From Bacteroidales bacterium UBA7258 (GTDB lineage: Bacteria > Bacteroidota > Bacteroidia > Bacteroidales > UBA932): a stretch of 64,000 nt of DNA. Shown in pieces: positions 25,840-35,162 of this stretch (position 1 is the stretch's first letter; the number at the start of each line of letters is the position of its first letter). The notes below the pieces were generated by a model. That model was not told the DNA's origin. It did no database searches and saw only the letters and a program-made list of their open reading frames with translations. The DNA is taken from NCBI GenBank assembly GCA_002472565.1, contig DKSK01000010.1:25505-89504 (forward strand), written 5' to 3'. The translations under genes were made by a program, and so were the position numbers.

Positions 25840-25939
25840 ATAATAAAACGGCACATTCCTGCCATCAGCAACTGCGCCCCGTATGCAATCCAGCATGCGG
25901 AGCGCAAAGTTTATAACGCCCAAGAGGCGGCAAGTCGCT

Positions 25940-25969
25940 GGGCTTCCGCTCCACTCTGGGCGGAAGCCC
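25940..25969 (-). repeat. Hairpin downstream of the metallophosphoesterase gene
   Basis: Perfect 10-bp inverted repeat GGGCTTCCGC/GCGGAAGCCC with a 10-nt loop, just past the minus-strand stop at 25979. There is no T run on either side, so it may stabilise the 3' end and need not be an intrinsic terminator. Confidence 0.6.
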
Positions 25970-25978
25970 TGCGCAGGC

Positions 25979-27262
25979 CTACCTTGTGAAGTGGTGGCTG
26001 TGGATCACTTTGCCGGACTGGTCTACCACATCGACGTCAATCTTGCCTTTTCCACCGGTGTAGCTGCAACGCACGCTCAGCTTGTCGCTGTTCGAATTGA
26101 CCACGACAGGGAAATCAGTGTCTCCCCTCTCACCTGCCTTGAAGAAACTATATTTATGGTAGTGGCCACAGAGCATCACGTCCACTCCGGTACCGTTCAA
26201 TATAGGCATGAAAAGTTTCGAAGCCTGCTGCTCTCCGTACCAGCTGGTCTTAGGATCTGCCGGCACCATATGGTATATGACGACATGGAGAGGAGCGGCC
26301 TTGTACTCCTGAGAAGATACGATTTTCTTGAGCCACTCAGCCTCCTGCTCACGATATTCCTGACTTACGGAAAGCCCGTAGTAGCGGATGTCGTCATCAG
26401 GTTTGTCCTCGCCGCAGTCAAGCATCAGGAAATAGACCGGCCCCTCGCGGAAGGCGTACCAGCATTCTCCGGTAGTGGTAGGGAAATAATCCAGCAGGCG
26501 GTCGGCGTAGACGCCTCTGTTCTCATGGTTGCCGCGGTTGTAGAAGATCGGCACGCCGGCGGCGCTGATAGTCTTGGAGGCCGAACGCAGATAGCCGTCC
26601 ATCATCTGCCCCTCGTTCTCGATCTGCGTAGTCATGTCGCCGTTGAAGACCACAAAATCAAGCTTGGCCTTGTCGATGCCTTTCATGAGATTGCGGAAGA
26701 CGGAGTCACGTTCATGGATGTCGTTCACTACCCAGAATGAAGCCGAATCCTTCGAAGAATCGAGGGTTCTTACGGAATATGGTTCCTTTCCGCTGATGAC
26801 AGGCGTTCCCCAGCCCTCGCCGAGAATCACCCTGGTTCTGCCGGAATTTTCCAGAACAGCCTGCTGCATGAGGCGGTAGCGATATTTCGTTCCAGGCTTG
26901 AGTCCAGTCACGCGGACACTGTGGAGCTTGCCGAGACGGCGTCGCCCTATATAAGAATCATAGAATTTAGGCCTGTCTTCCTTATACCAATGCGTGCCGT
27001 CGTCAGGGGCGACTTCCACCCAGGCGGCAGCATCCATGTTCGTAGTCCAGAGAACTGTAAATTCATTCTCTGTAACCCTGGTGACCCAAGGGCCGACGGC
27101 AAGCCTTACCGAGGGCTCTTTGAAGGGAGCGGCCGCAGGGGCCTCCGCCTGAACCGGGGCGGAAGCCGGGACTGAGGCCTGGGCAGAGGCCTTGGTGAGG
27201 CCGACAAAGTGGCCTAGAGCGAAAAACAAGGCCACGGAGAAAATCAATTTTGAATTCATCAT
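25979..27262 (-). CDS. Secreted metallophosphoesterase with N-terminal fibronectin-like domain
   Basis: 427 residues. Signal peptide to about residue 28, then an Ala/Pro-rich linker (28-47). A fibronectin-III-like domain similar to that of purple acid phosphatases spans about 50-165 (VLWTTNMDAAAWVEV, LKPGTKYRYRL). The calcineurin-like catalytic domain carries the metal ligands: VVNDIHE, FNGDMT, NRGNHENR, IYHMVP and GHYHKY. It is predicted to act in the periplasm or outside the cell on phosphoesters. It lies downstream of the Pst phosphate importer with a 109-nt gap, consistent with a phosphate-scavenging role (inference). Confidence 0.85.
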   Translation of the reverse strand: MMNSKLIFSVALFFALGHFVGLTKASAQASVPASAPVQAEAPAAAPFKEPSVRLAVGPWVTRVTENEFTVLWTTNMDAAAWVEVAPDDGTHWYKEDRPKFYDSYIGRRRLGKLHSVRVTGLKPGTKYRYRLMQQAVLENSGRTRVILGEGWGTPVISGKEPYSVRTLDSSKDSASFWVVNDIHERDSVFRNLMKGIDKAKLDFVVFNGDMTTQIENEGQMMDGYLRSASKTISAAGVPIFYNRGNHENRGVYADRLLDYFPTTTGECWYAFREGPVYFLMLDCGEDKPDDDIRYYGLSVSQEYREQEAEWLKKIVSSQEYKAAPLHVVIYHMVPADPKTSWYGEQQASKLFMPILNGTGVDVMLCGHYHKYSFFKAGERGDTDFPVVVNSNSDKLSVRCSYTGGKGKIDVDVVDQSGKVIHSHHFTR

Positions 27263-27331
27263 TTCAGATATGTTTTATGAATTAGTTATGCAGCTGCTTG
27301 TTTTTTCATAGGTCGGTAAGCTTGAATGGCA

Positions 27332-27348
27332 GGCTTCGGGCAGAAGCC
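27332..27348 (-). repeat. Small hairpin between pstB and the metallophosphoesterase gene
   Basis: GGCTTC/GAAGCC with loop GGGCA. No T run follows. The word GGGCAGAAGCC resembles GGGCGGAAGCC in the hairpin at 25940-25969 on the other side of the metallophosphoesterase gene. Confidence 0.45.
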
Positions 27349-27371
27349 AGGGCCGCGGGGCGGAGGAAAGC

Positions 27372-28151
27372 TTAGCTAAATGCTCCGCTCAGGTAATTCT
27401 TGGTCAGCTCGTTCTGCGGATTACGGAAGACTTCTTTAGCATCCCCGCTCTCGATGACCTTGCCGAGATACAGGAAGACGGCATAGTCTGCTATACGGAG
27501 CGCCTGGCGGAGCGTGTGGGTCACCATTATTATCGAATACTTCTCTTTCAGCTTCACAAAGAGATCCTCCACAATCTTCGAAGAAATAGGATCGAGGGCC
27601 GAAGTAGCCTCATCCGCAAGAATAAAATCAGGCTCCACAGCAAGACTTCTCGCCAGACAGAGTCTTTGCTGCTGTCCTCCGGAAAGGCGTGTCGCGGGCT
27701 CTTTGAGTCTGTACTCGACTTCATCCCAGAGACCGACCTCGCGGAGGTAAGTCTCCACTACGTCGGCCAGTTCCGACTTGCCACGGTGCATGCCATGGAT
27801 ACGGCATCCGTAGGCCACGTTGTCAAAAATAGACATCGGGAGCGGGCAAGGTCTCTGAGGGACAAGGCCTATACGGCGGCGAAGATCTATCAGTTCGCTG
27901 TCCCTGGCCTTCAGCAGATCCTGGCCGTCCACCATGACCCTCCCACTCAGCTTGGCGCCGAGAGTATTGTCAATCAGGCGGTTGAGACATTTAAGGAGGG
28001 TGCTCTTTCCGCAGCCGGAAGGTCCGACTACGCAGGTGATCTTGTTCTTCGGGAAGGAGATGGATACGTTCTTGAGAATCTTGTTGCTGTCGATAGTCAC
28101 GCAGAGATCCTGAACCTCCATGGAACCTTTATCTTTCGGTAAATCAGCCAT
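27372..28151 (-). CDS. pstB: Phosphate ABC transporter ATP-binding protein
   Basis: 259 residues. Walker A GPSGCGKST, Q-loop region GLVPQRPCPLP, ABC signature LSGGQQQRLCLARSL, Walker B FILADEATSALDP and the H-loop MVTHTLRQA. It energises inorganic phosphate import. An alternative start at Met11 (MEVQDL) would match the usual PstB length better. It starts 2 nt after pstA. The gene usually found next, phoU, is missing. Confidence 0.96.
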   Translation of the reverse strand: MADLPKDKGSMEVQDLCVTIDSNKILKNVSISFPKNKITCVVGPSGCGKSTLLKCLNRLIDNTLGAKLSGRVMVDGQDLLKARDSELIDLRRRIGLVPQRPCPLPMSIFDNVAYGCRIHGMHRGKSELADVVETYLREVGLWDEVEYRLKEPATRLSGGQQQRLCLARSLAVEPDFILADEATSALDPISSKIVEDLFVKLKEKYSIIMVTHTLRQALRIADYAVFLYLGKVIESGDAKEVFRNPQNELTKNYLSGAFS

Positions 28152-28153
28152 TT

Positions 28154-29005
28154 CTACAAATTATTCTTGGTGAAGCGTCTCGTTACCCAGCGGCCCGCGA
28201 GACTGAGGATAAGTACAATTACGGTAAGCACCAGGGCGGCGGCATATGCCCTGTCAGGGAAGGGGTCAGGCATGGTCACCCAGTTGAATATAGCCAGAGG
28301 CAGAGTCGCCGTAGGATCGGAGAGGGAAGAAGGCAGGGAGTCGGAGAAGCCTGCCGTGAACATGACGCCGGCCGCATCGCCTATCGCCTTGCCCAGGGCA
28401 AGAAGTGCGGCGGTCACCATGCCAGGAAGCACCTGCCTGAAGACGACTTTGAGCGTCTCCCATTTTGTTGCCCCGAGGGAATAGGCGGCGTCGACCATCT
28501 CGTCAGGAACGCTTTTGGAAATCTCATCGCCTGAACGAATCATCATCGGGATCATGAGAAGGGTCGTGACTACGATTCCCCCAAGGACGGACGCCCTCAT
28601 GCCCACGATGACCATGACCGTGAAGGCGAAGGCTCCGTAGACGATGGACGGAATGCCATACAGAATGTCGTAAGCCAGCCTCGCGGCGTAGGAAAGTTTA
28701 TGTCCCCTGCGGAGATAAAGGTTCATGTAGAAGACGACTGGAATGCTCACGCAGGCGGCCAGAATGGCCGAAGGAAGGACGACGGCGAGGGAACCCACAA
28801 TAGCATTGAGGAAGCCTCCGTCATTGCTGACATTCCAGTCTTTGCCCGGGACCTTCGAGACCATCTCCCATGAAATCGAACCTATGCCTTTGACGAAGAT
28901 GGTCCAGATGATGCTCGCCAAGAAGGAGAACACCAGGAAGACGGCCATGAGCATAAGGACCTTCATCACCTTTTCAGTCACATATTTGCTTTTGTTCCTA
29001 TCCAT
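28154..29005 (-). CDS. pstA: Phosphate ABC transporter permease
   Basis: 283-residue inner-membrane permease with six predicted helices. EAA-type loop: DAAYSLGATKWETLKVVFRQ. It also has the conserved GIPSIVYGAFAF and AIGDAAGVMFTAG segments. Its start overlaps the end of the PstS-PstC fusion gene by 8 nt, so translation is coupled. Confidence 0.95.
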   Translation of the reverse strand: MDRNKSKYVTEKVMKVLMLMAVFLVFSFLASIIWTIFVKGIGSISWEMVSKVPGKDWNVSNDGGFLNAIVGSLAVVLPSAILAACVSIPVVFYMNLYLRRGHKLSYAARLAYDILYGIPSIVYGAFAFTVMVIVGMRASVLGGIVVTTLLMIPMMIRSGDEISKSVPDEMVDAAYSLGATKWETLKVVFRQVLPGMVTAALLALGKAIGDAAGVMFTAGFSDSLPSSLSDPTATLPLAIFNWVTMPDPFPDRAYAAALVLTVIVLILSLAGRWVTRRFTKNNL

Positions 29006-30926
29006 TTTTTTTCTCGATCCGGTATAGAATCACTCTTGAAATCACGTTGAATATCAGGACTATGAGCATCAGCAGCAGGGCCGCGAACATGATCGCGGAC
29101 TCATACAGCGGGATAGATGCCATCTCCCCGTAATTGTTTCCGATCAGGGCAGGAAGGGTGTAAAAGCCCTCGAAGATGCTCTTCGGAATCGCCGGAACAG
29201 AACCGCAGACCATCATCACGGCGATGGTCTCTCCGGCCGCCTTGGAAAGCGCCAGCACGACGGAAGCGAAAATTCCGGACAAAGACTTTCTCAGCACTAT
29301 TGAGTGAGTCGTCTGCCAGGAAGTCGCTCCGAGCGAGGTCGAGGCGTCCTTGAGTTCCTGCGGAACCCCGGAGAAAATCTCGACAAAGAGGCTTATCATG
29401 ATCGGGAGAACCATAACGCAAAGCACCAGGGCGGCCGTAAGGAGCGAATAACCGAAGAGCGGTATAAGGACGAGGATTCCCCAGACTCCGTAGATGACCG
29501 ACGGCAGGGCTGCAAGGATATCGAGGGCCGGAAAGACGAATTTCCGCACCGAAGTCTTGGAATATTCAGTAAGATAGACCGAAGTGAGGAGGGCTATCGG
29601 AAGAGATATGGCTACGGAGAGGATGGTGACGAAGACCGTGCCCATGATGAAGGCTCCGAAGCCGAATTCACCCTGGGAAGGCTTCCATTTGGTCGAGGTC
29701 AGCAGATTCCATAGCGAATTTTCATGGAGAATCGGCAAGGACTTGAGATAGAGTCCTACGACCATGGCTATCAGGAAGAGGAAGGTAAGCGTCACGAGGG
29801 CGAACATGAAGCCCGCCGATAGTTTCTGGCGGTATATCCTTTTTCTATTCCAATCCTTGATGAAAATGCTGCCGGAAGCCAGGGCCGCTAAAGAGAGCAC
29901 CAGAGCCATGAAGACTATGGCCATGGCATCGGTATTGTTGGACCTGGAGCCTCGGCCCCTCTCCGCGGTGCGGAAGAGCCTGAAATTGTCGGTCCTCGCC
30001 TTCTGGGAAATCTTGACATAGCCCAGAGACTCGTTGAGGTCCTGGCCTCTGCGCATCACATAGCGCAGAAAGGCCACCGAAGCCGAATCGGCAGGAACAC
30101 CCTTGGTGACGAAATAGAGGTTGCGGGCAGGCGGAGACGGATAGCGGTCCTCGGCAACGGCTTTCATCAGAGAGTTTCTCGCCGCATAGAAATTCTCAGC
30201 CTCAGAGACAGAGCCGTCCCCGTCCGAATCCACTGGCAGGACAGCCAGCCCGTCCAAAGGAGCAAGGGTCTGGCCGTCGTAGGCATAGGCCAGATTATTG
30301 AAACCCAAGGCCAGAGGGTCTGCCTGCACAGCGGTCGCGATGCCGGGATCCCCATAGACAGCAGTACCGAGGAGGTCTTCCTGTTTCGCCCCGAACCATG
30401 AAGCGAAGGTCTGAGCGGCCCCGCAGGCATCGGACCGGGTGTAGACATTGATAGGGTCCTTGCTCGAAGTCCCGAGCAGCTGGCCCCAGGTCTTATATTC
30501 CCCGCTCACCCAGATCTTTCTGGCATCGGAAGCCGAAATGCCATGCCGCATAATCTCCTCGTAATGAGGATTGGAGGCGTTAAAGTCCGGAACTACGGCA
30601 TCCCTCCCCACGACGAAGGCAAGGGCGCCCTGAGCGGACTCTTCATCATGAATCTCGCGGGAGAGCATGGCGAAATCAACCATGCCGTTCAGCACATCGG
30701 TCATCCCCTTGCCGGCGCCTCCGGCGGAGACATCCACCTTCACTCCGGGATTGCTCTCCTGGAATTCGTTGGCCCACTGAACAGCAAGAGGATAGAGGGC
30801 GAAGGCCCCTGAGATGGAGACCTGGCCCTCTAGTTCAGACTTCTTTTGTGATGCCGCTTCCCTGCCGGAACATCCGGCAAGAGAAAGGCAGAGAAAGAAT
30901 GCCGATATTTTTCCAAGCAGATTCAT
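28998..30926 (-). CDS. Fused phosphate-binding lipoprotein and permease (PstS-PstC)
   Basis: 642 residues joining two normally separate subunits. Residues 1-19 are a lipoprotein signal (LSLAGCSG). About 33-315 is a PstS-type binding domain (SISGAFALYPLAVQWANEF, GAGKGMTDVLNG, then SPPARNLYFVTKG). It contains an EF-hand-like loop at 232-243 (DSDGDGSVSEAE), also known from some unfused PstS relatives. After a 20-residue basic and Ser-rich linker come a helix at about 335-355 and a complete PstC permease (KPSQGEFGFGAFIMGTVFVT, ALPSVIYGVWGILVL, EAA loop DASTSLGATSWQTTHSIVLRK). The frame is continuous with no stop or frameshift. The fusion would fix one binding domain to each permease. Confidence 0.93.
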   Translation of the reverse strand: MNLLGKISAFFLCLSLAGCSGREAASQKKSELEGQVSISGAFALYPLAVQWANEFQESNPGVKVDVSAGGAGKGMTDVLNGMVDFAMLSREIHDEESAQGALAFVVGRDAVVPDFNASNPHYEEIMRHGISASDARKIWVSGEYKTWGQLLGTSSKDPINVYTRSDACGAAQTFASWFGAKQEDLLGTAVYGDPGIATAVQADPLALGFNNLAYAYDGQTLAPLDGLAVLPVDSDGDGSVSEAENFYAARNSLMKAVAEDRYPSPPARNLYFVTKGVPADSASVAFLRYVMRRGQDLNESLGYVKISQKARTDNFRLFRTAERGRGSRSNNTDAMAIVFMALVLSLAALASGSIFIKDWNRKRIYRQKLSAGFMFALVTLTFLFLIAMVVGLYLKSLPILHENSLWNLLTSTKWKPSQGEFGFGAFIMGTVFVTILSVAISLPIALLTSVYLTEYSKTSVRKFVFPALDILAALPSVIYGVWGILVLIPLFGYSLLTAALVLCVMVLPIMISLFVEIFSGVPQELKDASTSLGATSWQTTHSIVLRKSLSGIFASVVLALSKAAGETIAVMMVCGSVPAIPKSIFEGFYTLPALIGNNYGEMASIPLYESAIMFAALLLMLIVLIFNVISRVILYRIEKKNG

Positions 30927-33826
30927 CCTTTCGCCTCAGTATGCTTATTTACAAGATAAACTATTGATTCGTAAGGTATTCCGGAGTTAGTTCGGAGACC
31001 GATTTCGCAGGTGCGGCTGTTAGAATAACCGACAGGAACATCCTTTACCTGGGACTTGAGCTTGCGAAGGGCCCAGGCGTTAAGCTCCGGTTTGAAGAAG
31101 CCCTTGTCACCGGCAAAGCCACAGCAACCTACCTCTTCTGGAATAATGACCTTGGAAGAACAGCGTTTCGCGAGCTCTATCATGCAGCCGCTCAGCTTCA
31201 TCAGGCGGGTCGAGCAGGTGAGGTGTATCGCCACCGGCACGTCGTCCTGATGGAAGGTAAGGCTCGGAGAAAGGTATTTCAAAATAAATTCCGAAGGTTC
31301 GTAGAGCTTGAGGGAGGAGATTTTCTTCCGCAGCCGCTCAAGGCAAGGGCTCTGGTCGCAGAGCACGGGATAGCGTCCGTTTTCGCTGGCTTTGAGCAGA
31401 GCCTTTTCCACCTCGGAGGTCTTTCTGTCGGCAATTTCCGGCATTCCCTTGCTCTCCCAGATTGTCCCGCAACAGAGTCCGGCCATATTCTCCGGGAAGA
31501 TTACCTTCCAACCAGCCTTGTGGATGAGTTCCACCGTCTCTTCGACCAGCGGCTTCTTCTCTTTGGAAGCTTTCGGAAGCCCCATCATCTGGTTCATGCA
31601 GCTTGGCAGATAGACTACGGTGCGCTCATCCTCTCCCTTGTCGGACAGGCCCTCCGGGATCTTGTAGGCCTTCGGCATGGAAGGAGTCCAGAGAGGGGCA
31701 CCCATGGCATGAAGGCCTTTTCCCACAGCGGACATCGCCTTATCGCCGAGCAGAGTCTGGGCGAAAGTGGCGAGCTTCATGACTCCTCTCAAGGCGCCCT
31801 CCACCTTGTCGAAGGAATCCGCGCTCTTATTCCACAATTTCCACTCTCCACTCCCCAAAGGCAGGTCTTCCCTCCGGATCTGGTGAGTGAGGTCGGCCGT
31901 GTTGATGCCCATAGGGCAGGAAGTCGAGCAGAGGCCGTCTCCTGCGCAGGTCTCGTCGCCCAGATAATGGTACTGTTTCTTGAGTTTCTTCGCCATGGCC
32001 ATATCTCCGACGGCCTCGAGTCTGGTGATTTCCCTCTGGAGAGTGATTCTCGTTCTCGGTGAAAGAGTCAGCCCGCAAGAAAGGCAGTTTCTCTCGCAGA
32101 AGCCGCACTCTATGCACTTGTTCAGCCTCTTGTAGGCCTTCAGCAATTCAGGTTCTATGGCAGGAGAAAGCCCTTCAGCCCCGGCCTCTAAGGCATTCGC
32201 TCCGTTGATCCTCGGTTTGAGTACCGGCAGGGCCTTGAAATTTTTAAGGAAGCATTTCGGGTCGTCGTTGAAGATAACTCCCGGATTCATGATGCCCTGG
32301 GGATCGAAGAGCTTCTTGATCTTCTGCATAAGGGCGAAAGCCTTGTCCCCCCATTCGTAAAGGACGAAAGGTGCCATATTCCTTCCTGTCCCATGCTCAG
32401 CCTTGAGAGAACCATCATATTTCTCGACCACCATCTTAGCCACATCCCTGATCATATCCTCATATCGAGCGACCTCCTGTGGGGAGTCAAAACTCTGGTT
32501 AAGGATGAAATGGTAATTTCCCTCGAGGCTGTGACCATAGATGCATGAATCATCGTAGCCATGCCTGTCAAGCAAGGCAGAAAGCTCCTCGGTGGCCTCA
32601 GGAAGATCCTGAATATGGAAGGCTACATCCTCGATCAGGCAGGTCGTTCCTTGCTTTCTCATTCCTCCGACAGCGGGGAAAATGCCTGAACGGATGGCCC
32701 AATATTTCGAATATTCGGCAGGATTCTCAGTGAAGCTGACCTCCCCGAACTTCTTGAACGGTTCTAGGGCCACTCTTATGGAATCGATGTCGGCCTGAAG
32801 ATTCTCATGGTCTAGGGCCACGACTTCAGTCAGCACGGCCGTAAGATTCTTTATACCCCTGGCCTCTGCCTCCTTCAGGGCTGGATCGTCCATGGACATG
32901 AGGGAACGTCTGTCAAGCATCTCGGCGGCATTGATGTCCACGCCGAGCTTTTTCATGACGAGCACGGCCTTGGCGGCCTCCTTGAGACCGTCGAAATAAA
33001 TCATGGCGCTGGCCCGGAACGGATAAATCGGCACGTTGCGCAGGGTCACCCCGGACAGGAAGGCGAGAGTGCCTTCAGAGCCGACCAGAAGATGGGCCAT
33101 TATCTCGAAAGGATCCGTGAAACGGACCAATGGCAAGAGATTCAGGCCGGTGACATTCTTGATGCTATACTTGTAGGAAATGCGCTCGCTGAGTTCTTTG
33201 TCGGCGCGGACGGAGTCTCTGAGAGCCTCGATAGCGGCGATGAAATCCGGATGAGACTTACGGAAGTCTTCCCTGCTCTTTTCGTCGCCGGTGTCAAGCA
33301 GGGTGCCGTCCGGGAGAATCATCCTTGCCGAAATCATCTGCTTGTCGCTGTTGGCATGGGTCCCGCAGCTCATCCCGGAAGCGTTGTTTATCACGATTCC
33401 GCCGATCATCGCGCTTTCCACGGAAGCGGGATCCGGGCCCAGCTTATAATGGTAAGGAGCAAGAATCTGGTTAATTCGACCACCAGTAAGGCCGGGCTGG
33501 ACGCTGATAAGCTCCCCGCCCTTAGAGACCGAATATTTTTCCCAATGCTTCCCCGCCACTACAAGGATGCTGTCGCTGATTGCCTGGCCCGAAAGGCTTG
33601 TCCCGGCGGCGCGGAAGGTCACCGGCAGGGAAAGCTTTGAGGCGGCACGCATGATTTCCGAAATTTCCTTCTCGTTGTCCGAGCGGATAACGATCCGTGG
33701 AGTCAGCCTGTAGAAGCCGGCATCCGTACCCCAGGCGAAACGCCGGAGAGAGTCGGTGTAGATTCTATTCCTGGGGATGAGGCCCTTGAGCTCATCGAGG
33801 AAAGCCTTGTAATTATCGTTTTCCAT
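30923..33826 (-). CDS. FAD-binding and (Fe-S)-binding dehydrogenase (D-2-hydroxyacid type)
   Basis: 967 residues combining a GlcD/Dld-type FAD oxidase (about 1-480: VTFRAAGTSLSGQA, DPASVESAMIGGIVINNASG, KAEHGTGRNMAPF) with a GlpC-like iron-sulfur part. Cluster ligands appear as CIECGFCERNC near 570-580 and CAGDGLCSTSCP near 620. Two CCG domains follow (GLCCGTIWES and GCCGFAGDKG). The layout matches E. coli YdiJ-like enzymes, which oxidise D-2-hydroxyacids such as D-2-hydroxyglutarate or D-lactate and pass electrons to the membrane. The exact substrate is unknown. Its stop overlaps the PstS-PstC start (ATGA). Confidence 0.9.
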   Translation of the reverse strand: MENDNYKAFLDELKGLIPRNRIYTDSLRRFAWGTDAGFYRLTPRIVIRSDNEKEISEIMRAASKLSLPVTFRAAGTSLSGQAISDSILVVAGKHWEKYSVSKGGELISVQPGLTGGRINQILAPYHYKLGPDPASVESAMIGGIVINNASGMSCGTHANSDKQMISARMILPDGTLLDTGDEKSREDFRKSHPDFIAAIEALRDSVRADKELSERISYKYSIKNVTGLNLLPLVRFTDPFEIMAHLLVGSEGTLAFLSGVTLRNVPIYPFRASAMIYFDGLKEAAKAVLVMKKLGVDINAAEMLDRRSLMSMDDPALKEAEARGIKNLTAVLTEVVALDHENLQADIDSIRVALEPFKKFGEVSFTENPAEYSKYWAIRSGIFPAVGGMRKQGTTCLIEDVAFHIQDLPEATEELSALLDRHGYDDSCIYGHSLEGNYHFILNQSFDSPQEVARYEDMIRDVAKMVVEKYDGSLKAEHGTGRNMAPFVLYEWGDKAFALMQKIKKLFDPQGIMNPGVIFNDDPKCFLKNFKALPVLKPRINGANALEAGAEGLSPAIEPELLKAYKRLNKCIECGFCERNCLSCGLTLSPRTRITLQREITRLEAVGDMAMAKKLKKQYHYLGDETCAGDGLCSTSCPMGINTADLTHQIRREDLPLGSGEWKLWNKSADSFDKVEGALRGVMKLATFAQTLLGDKAMSAVGKGLHAMGAPLWTPSMPKAYKIPEGLSDKGEDERTVVYLPSCMNQMMGLPKASKEKKPLVEETVELIHKAGWKVIFPENMAGLCCGTIWESKGMPEIADRKTSEVEKALLKASENGRYPVLCDQSPCLERLRKKISSLKLYEPSEFILKYLSPSLTFHQDDVPVAIHLTCSTRLMKLSGCMIELAKRCSSKVIIPEEVGCCGFAGDKGFFKPELNAWALRKLKSQVKDVPVGYSNSRTCEIGLRTNSGIPYESIVYLVNKHTEAKG

Positions 33827-33854
33827 GCTTATGTGGTTATTCTGACTTTACCCT

Positions 33855-35084
33855 TCACTTATTTCCGGCCGCTTCCGCGGATGTGCGTCTTATTATCCCG
33901 TCGACAAGGTAGGCGGCGACCACGTTTCCGTTGCAATTCAACAAGGTGGCTGGTATGTCTGATATGGTTCCGATTATCAGCAAAGTGGCGGCAAACTGCG
34001 GGTCGACTCCCAGGATGGAGCAGACCAGGATTTCCGCAGTCATTCCCCCGACCGGAACTGCACCTACCACCAGGGCCACGATGATGGACATCACAATGAT
34101 GAACAGAGCCTGGCCCAGGCCTGCATGGAACTCTCCGAAGAAAATCAGGGCGAACATAATCTTGAACACTGAAGTGATGACAGATCCGTCCTTATGGATA
34201 TTCGTTCCTAACGGCACCACCGATTCGGCGACAGTAAAGTCGCAGCCCATCTCTTTGCAGGCGCTGATATTGACAGGAATGCAGGCGGCGCTGGAGCAGG
34301 TGGCGATGGCGGTGAGCGAAGGGGTGAGGATGTGCTTCCAGTATCTCCTGCACTCATCTTTTCCGCGGATAAGGACGATGTAAAGAGGCTGCACGATGAA
34401 AAAGATCAGAAGCACCATGGCGAGTATCATCATGAATATACCCAAGTAGCTCAGCAGCACATCTTTTCCAAGCTGTCCGATTTGATTGGCGAAGTAGCAG
34501 CCAAGGCCGACCGGGGCAAGATACATGATAAGACTCATCATCTTCATTATTACCTCCAAGGCGCTGGAAACGAAGTCAGCCACCGCCCTGCCTTTTTCGC
34601 CGACAATGGAAGTCGCGAGGCCGAAGATGGCCGCGAAGATTATCAGCGGCAGAAGGTTGCCTTTGTCAAGAAGCATGGAAAAATCCGGAACCGTCAGCGT
34701 GCTTACGATAAGCTCACCGGCACCATGGGCAGTCGCGACGTCTCCTGCCGAGAGAAGTCCTGCTTCGAGGGAACCGAAGGGATAGACCCAGACGGCTCCG
34801 ATGTATGTGAGGACAGCGGCGACGATGGACATCCCGGTGAAAACCACCAAGGTCCAGCCGAGAACCTTTCCGATAAGATGGTTCTCTTTCATCTTGTACA
34901 TGGCGTTGGCTATGCTCAGGAAGACCAGAGGCACAACCATGACAAACATGAGATTGAGGAAGATGTCTCCCAGCGGCTTTACCCAGGCTGCGCCCTCCCC
35001 AAAGATGGCACCGCAGATTCCGCCCGCCACAAGGCCGGAGAGCAGGAGTATAGTGAAAAGATAATTCTTCAGGACTCTGTTCAT
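33855..35084 (-). CDS. SLC1/DAACS family symporter with atypical substrate and cation motifs
   Basis: 409 residues with the glutamate-transporter fold: eight helices and two hairpins. HP1 reads CSSAACIPVN (usual SSSATLP). The helix-7 motif at about 289-297 is GTNIHKDGS in place of ATINMDGT. In helix 8 (about 373-386) SDIPATLLNCNGN aligns with LDMGRTMVNVTGD of GltPh, so the arginine that binds acidic side chains is Ala and a sodium-site Asp is Asn. Dicarboxylate or glutamate transport should therefore not be assumed. It is 28 nt upstream of the FAD/Fe-S dehydrogenase gene and may be its substrate importer. Confidence 0.88.
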   Translation of the reverse strand: MNRVLKNYLFTILLLSGLVAGGICGAIFGEGAAWVKPLGDIFLNLMFVMVVPLVFLSIANAMYKMKENHLIGKVLGWTLVVFTGMSIVAAVLTYIGAVWVYPFGSLEAGLLSAGDVATAHGAGELIVSTLTVPDFSMLLDKGNLLPLIIFAAIFGLATSIVGEKGRAVADFVSSALEVIMKMMSLIMYLAPVGLGCYFANQIGQLGKDVLLSYLGIFMMILAMVLLIFFIVQPLYIVLIRGKDECRRYWKHILTPSLTAIATCSSAACIPVNISACKEMGCDFTVAESVVPLGTNIHKDGSVITSVFKIMFALIFFGEFHAGLGQALFIIVMSIIVALVVGAVPVGGMTAEILVCSILGVDPQFAATLLIIGTISDIPATLLNCNGNVVAAYLVDGIIRRTSAEAAGNK

Positions 35085-35162
35085 TTCCGATATCTGTTCC
35101 TTTTTTTTCTTAAATACCGCTCTCCCTTAAAGAGCGCTATGCACATATCGCCTGTAAACTTA

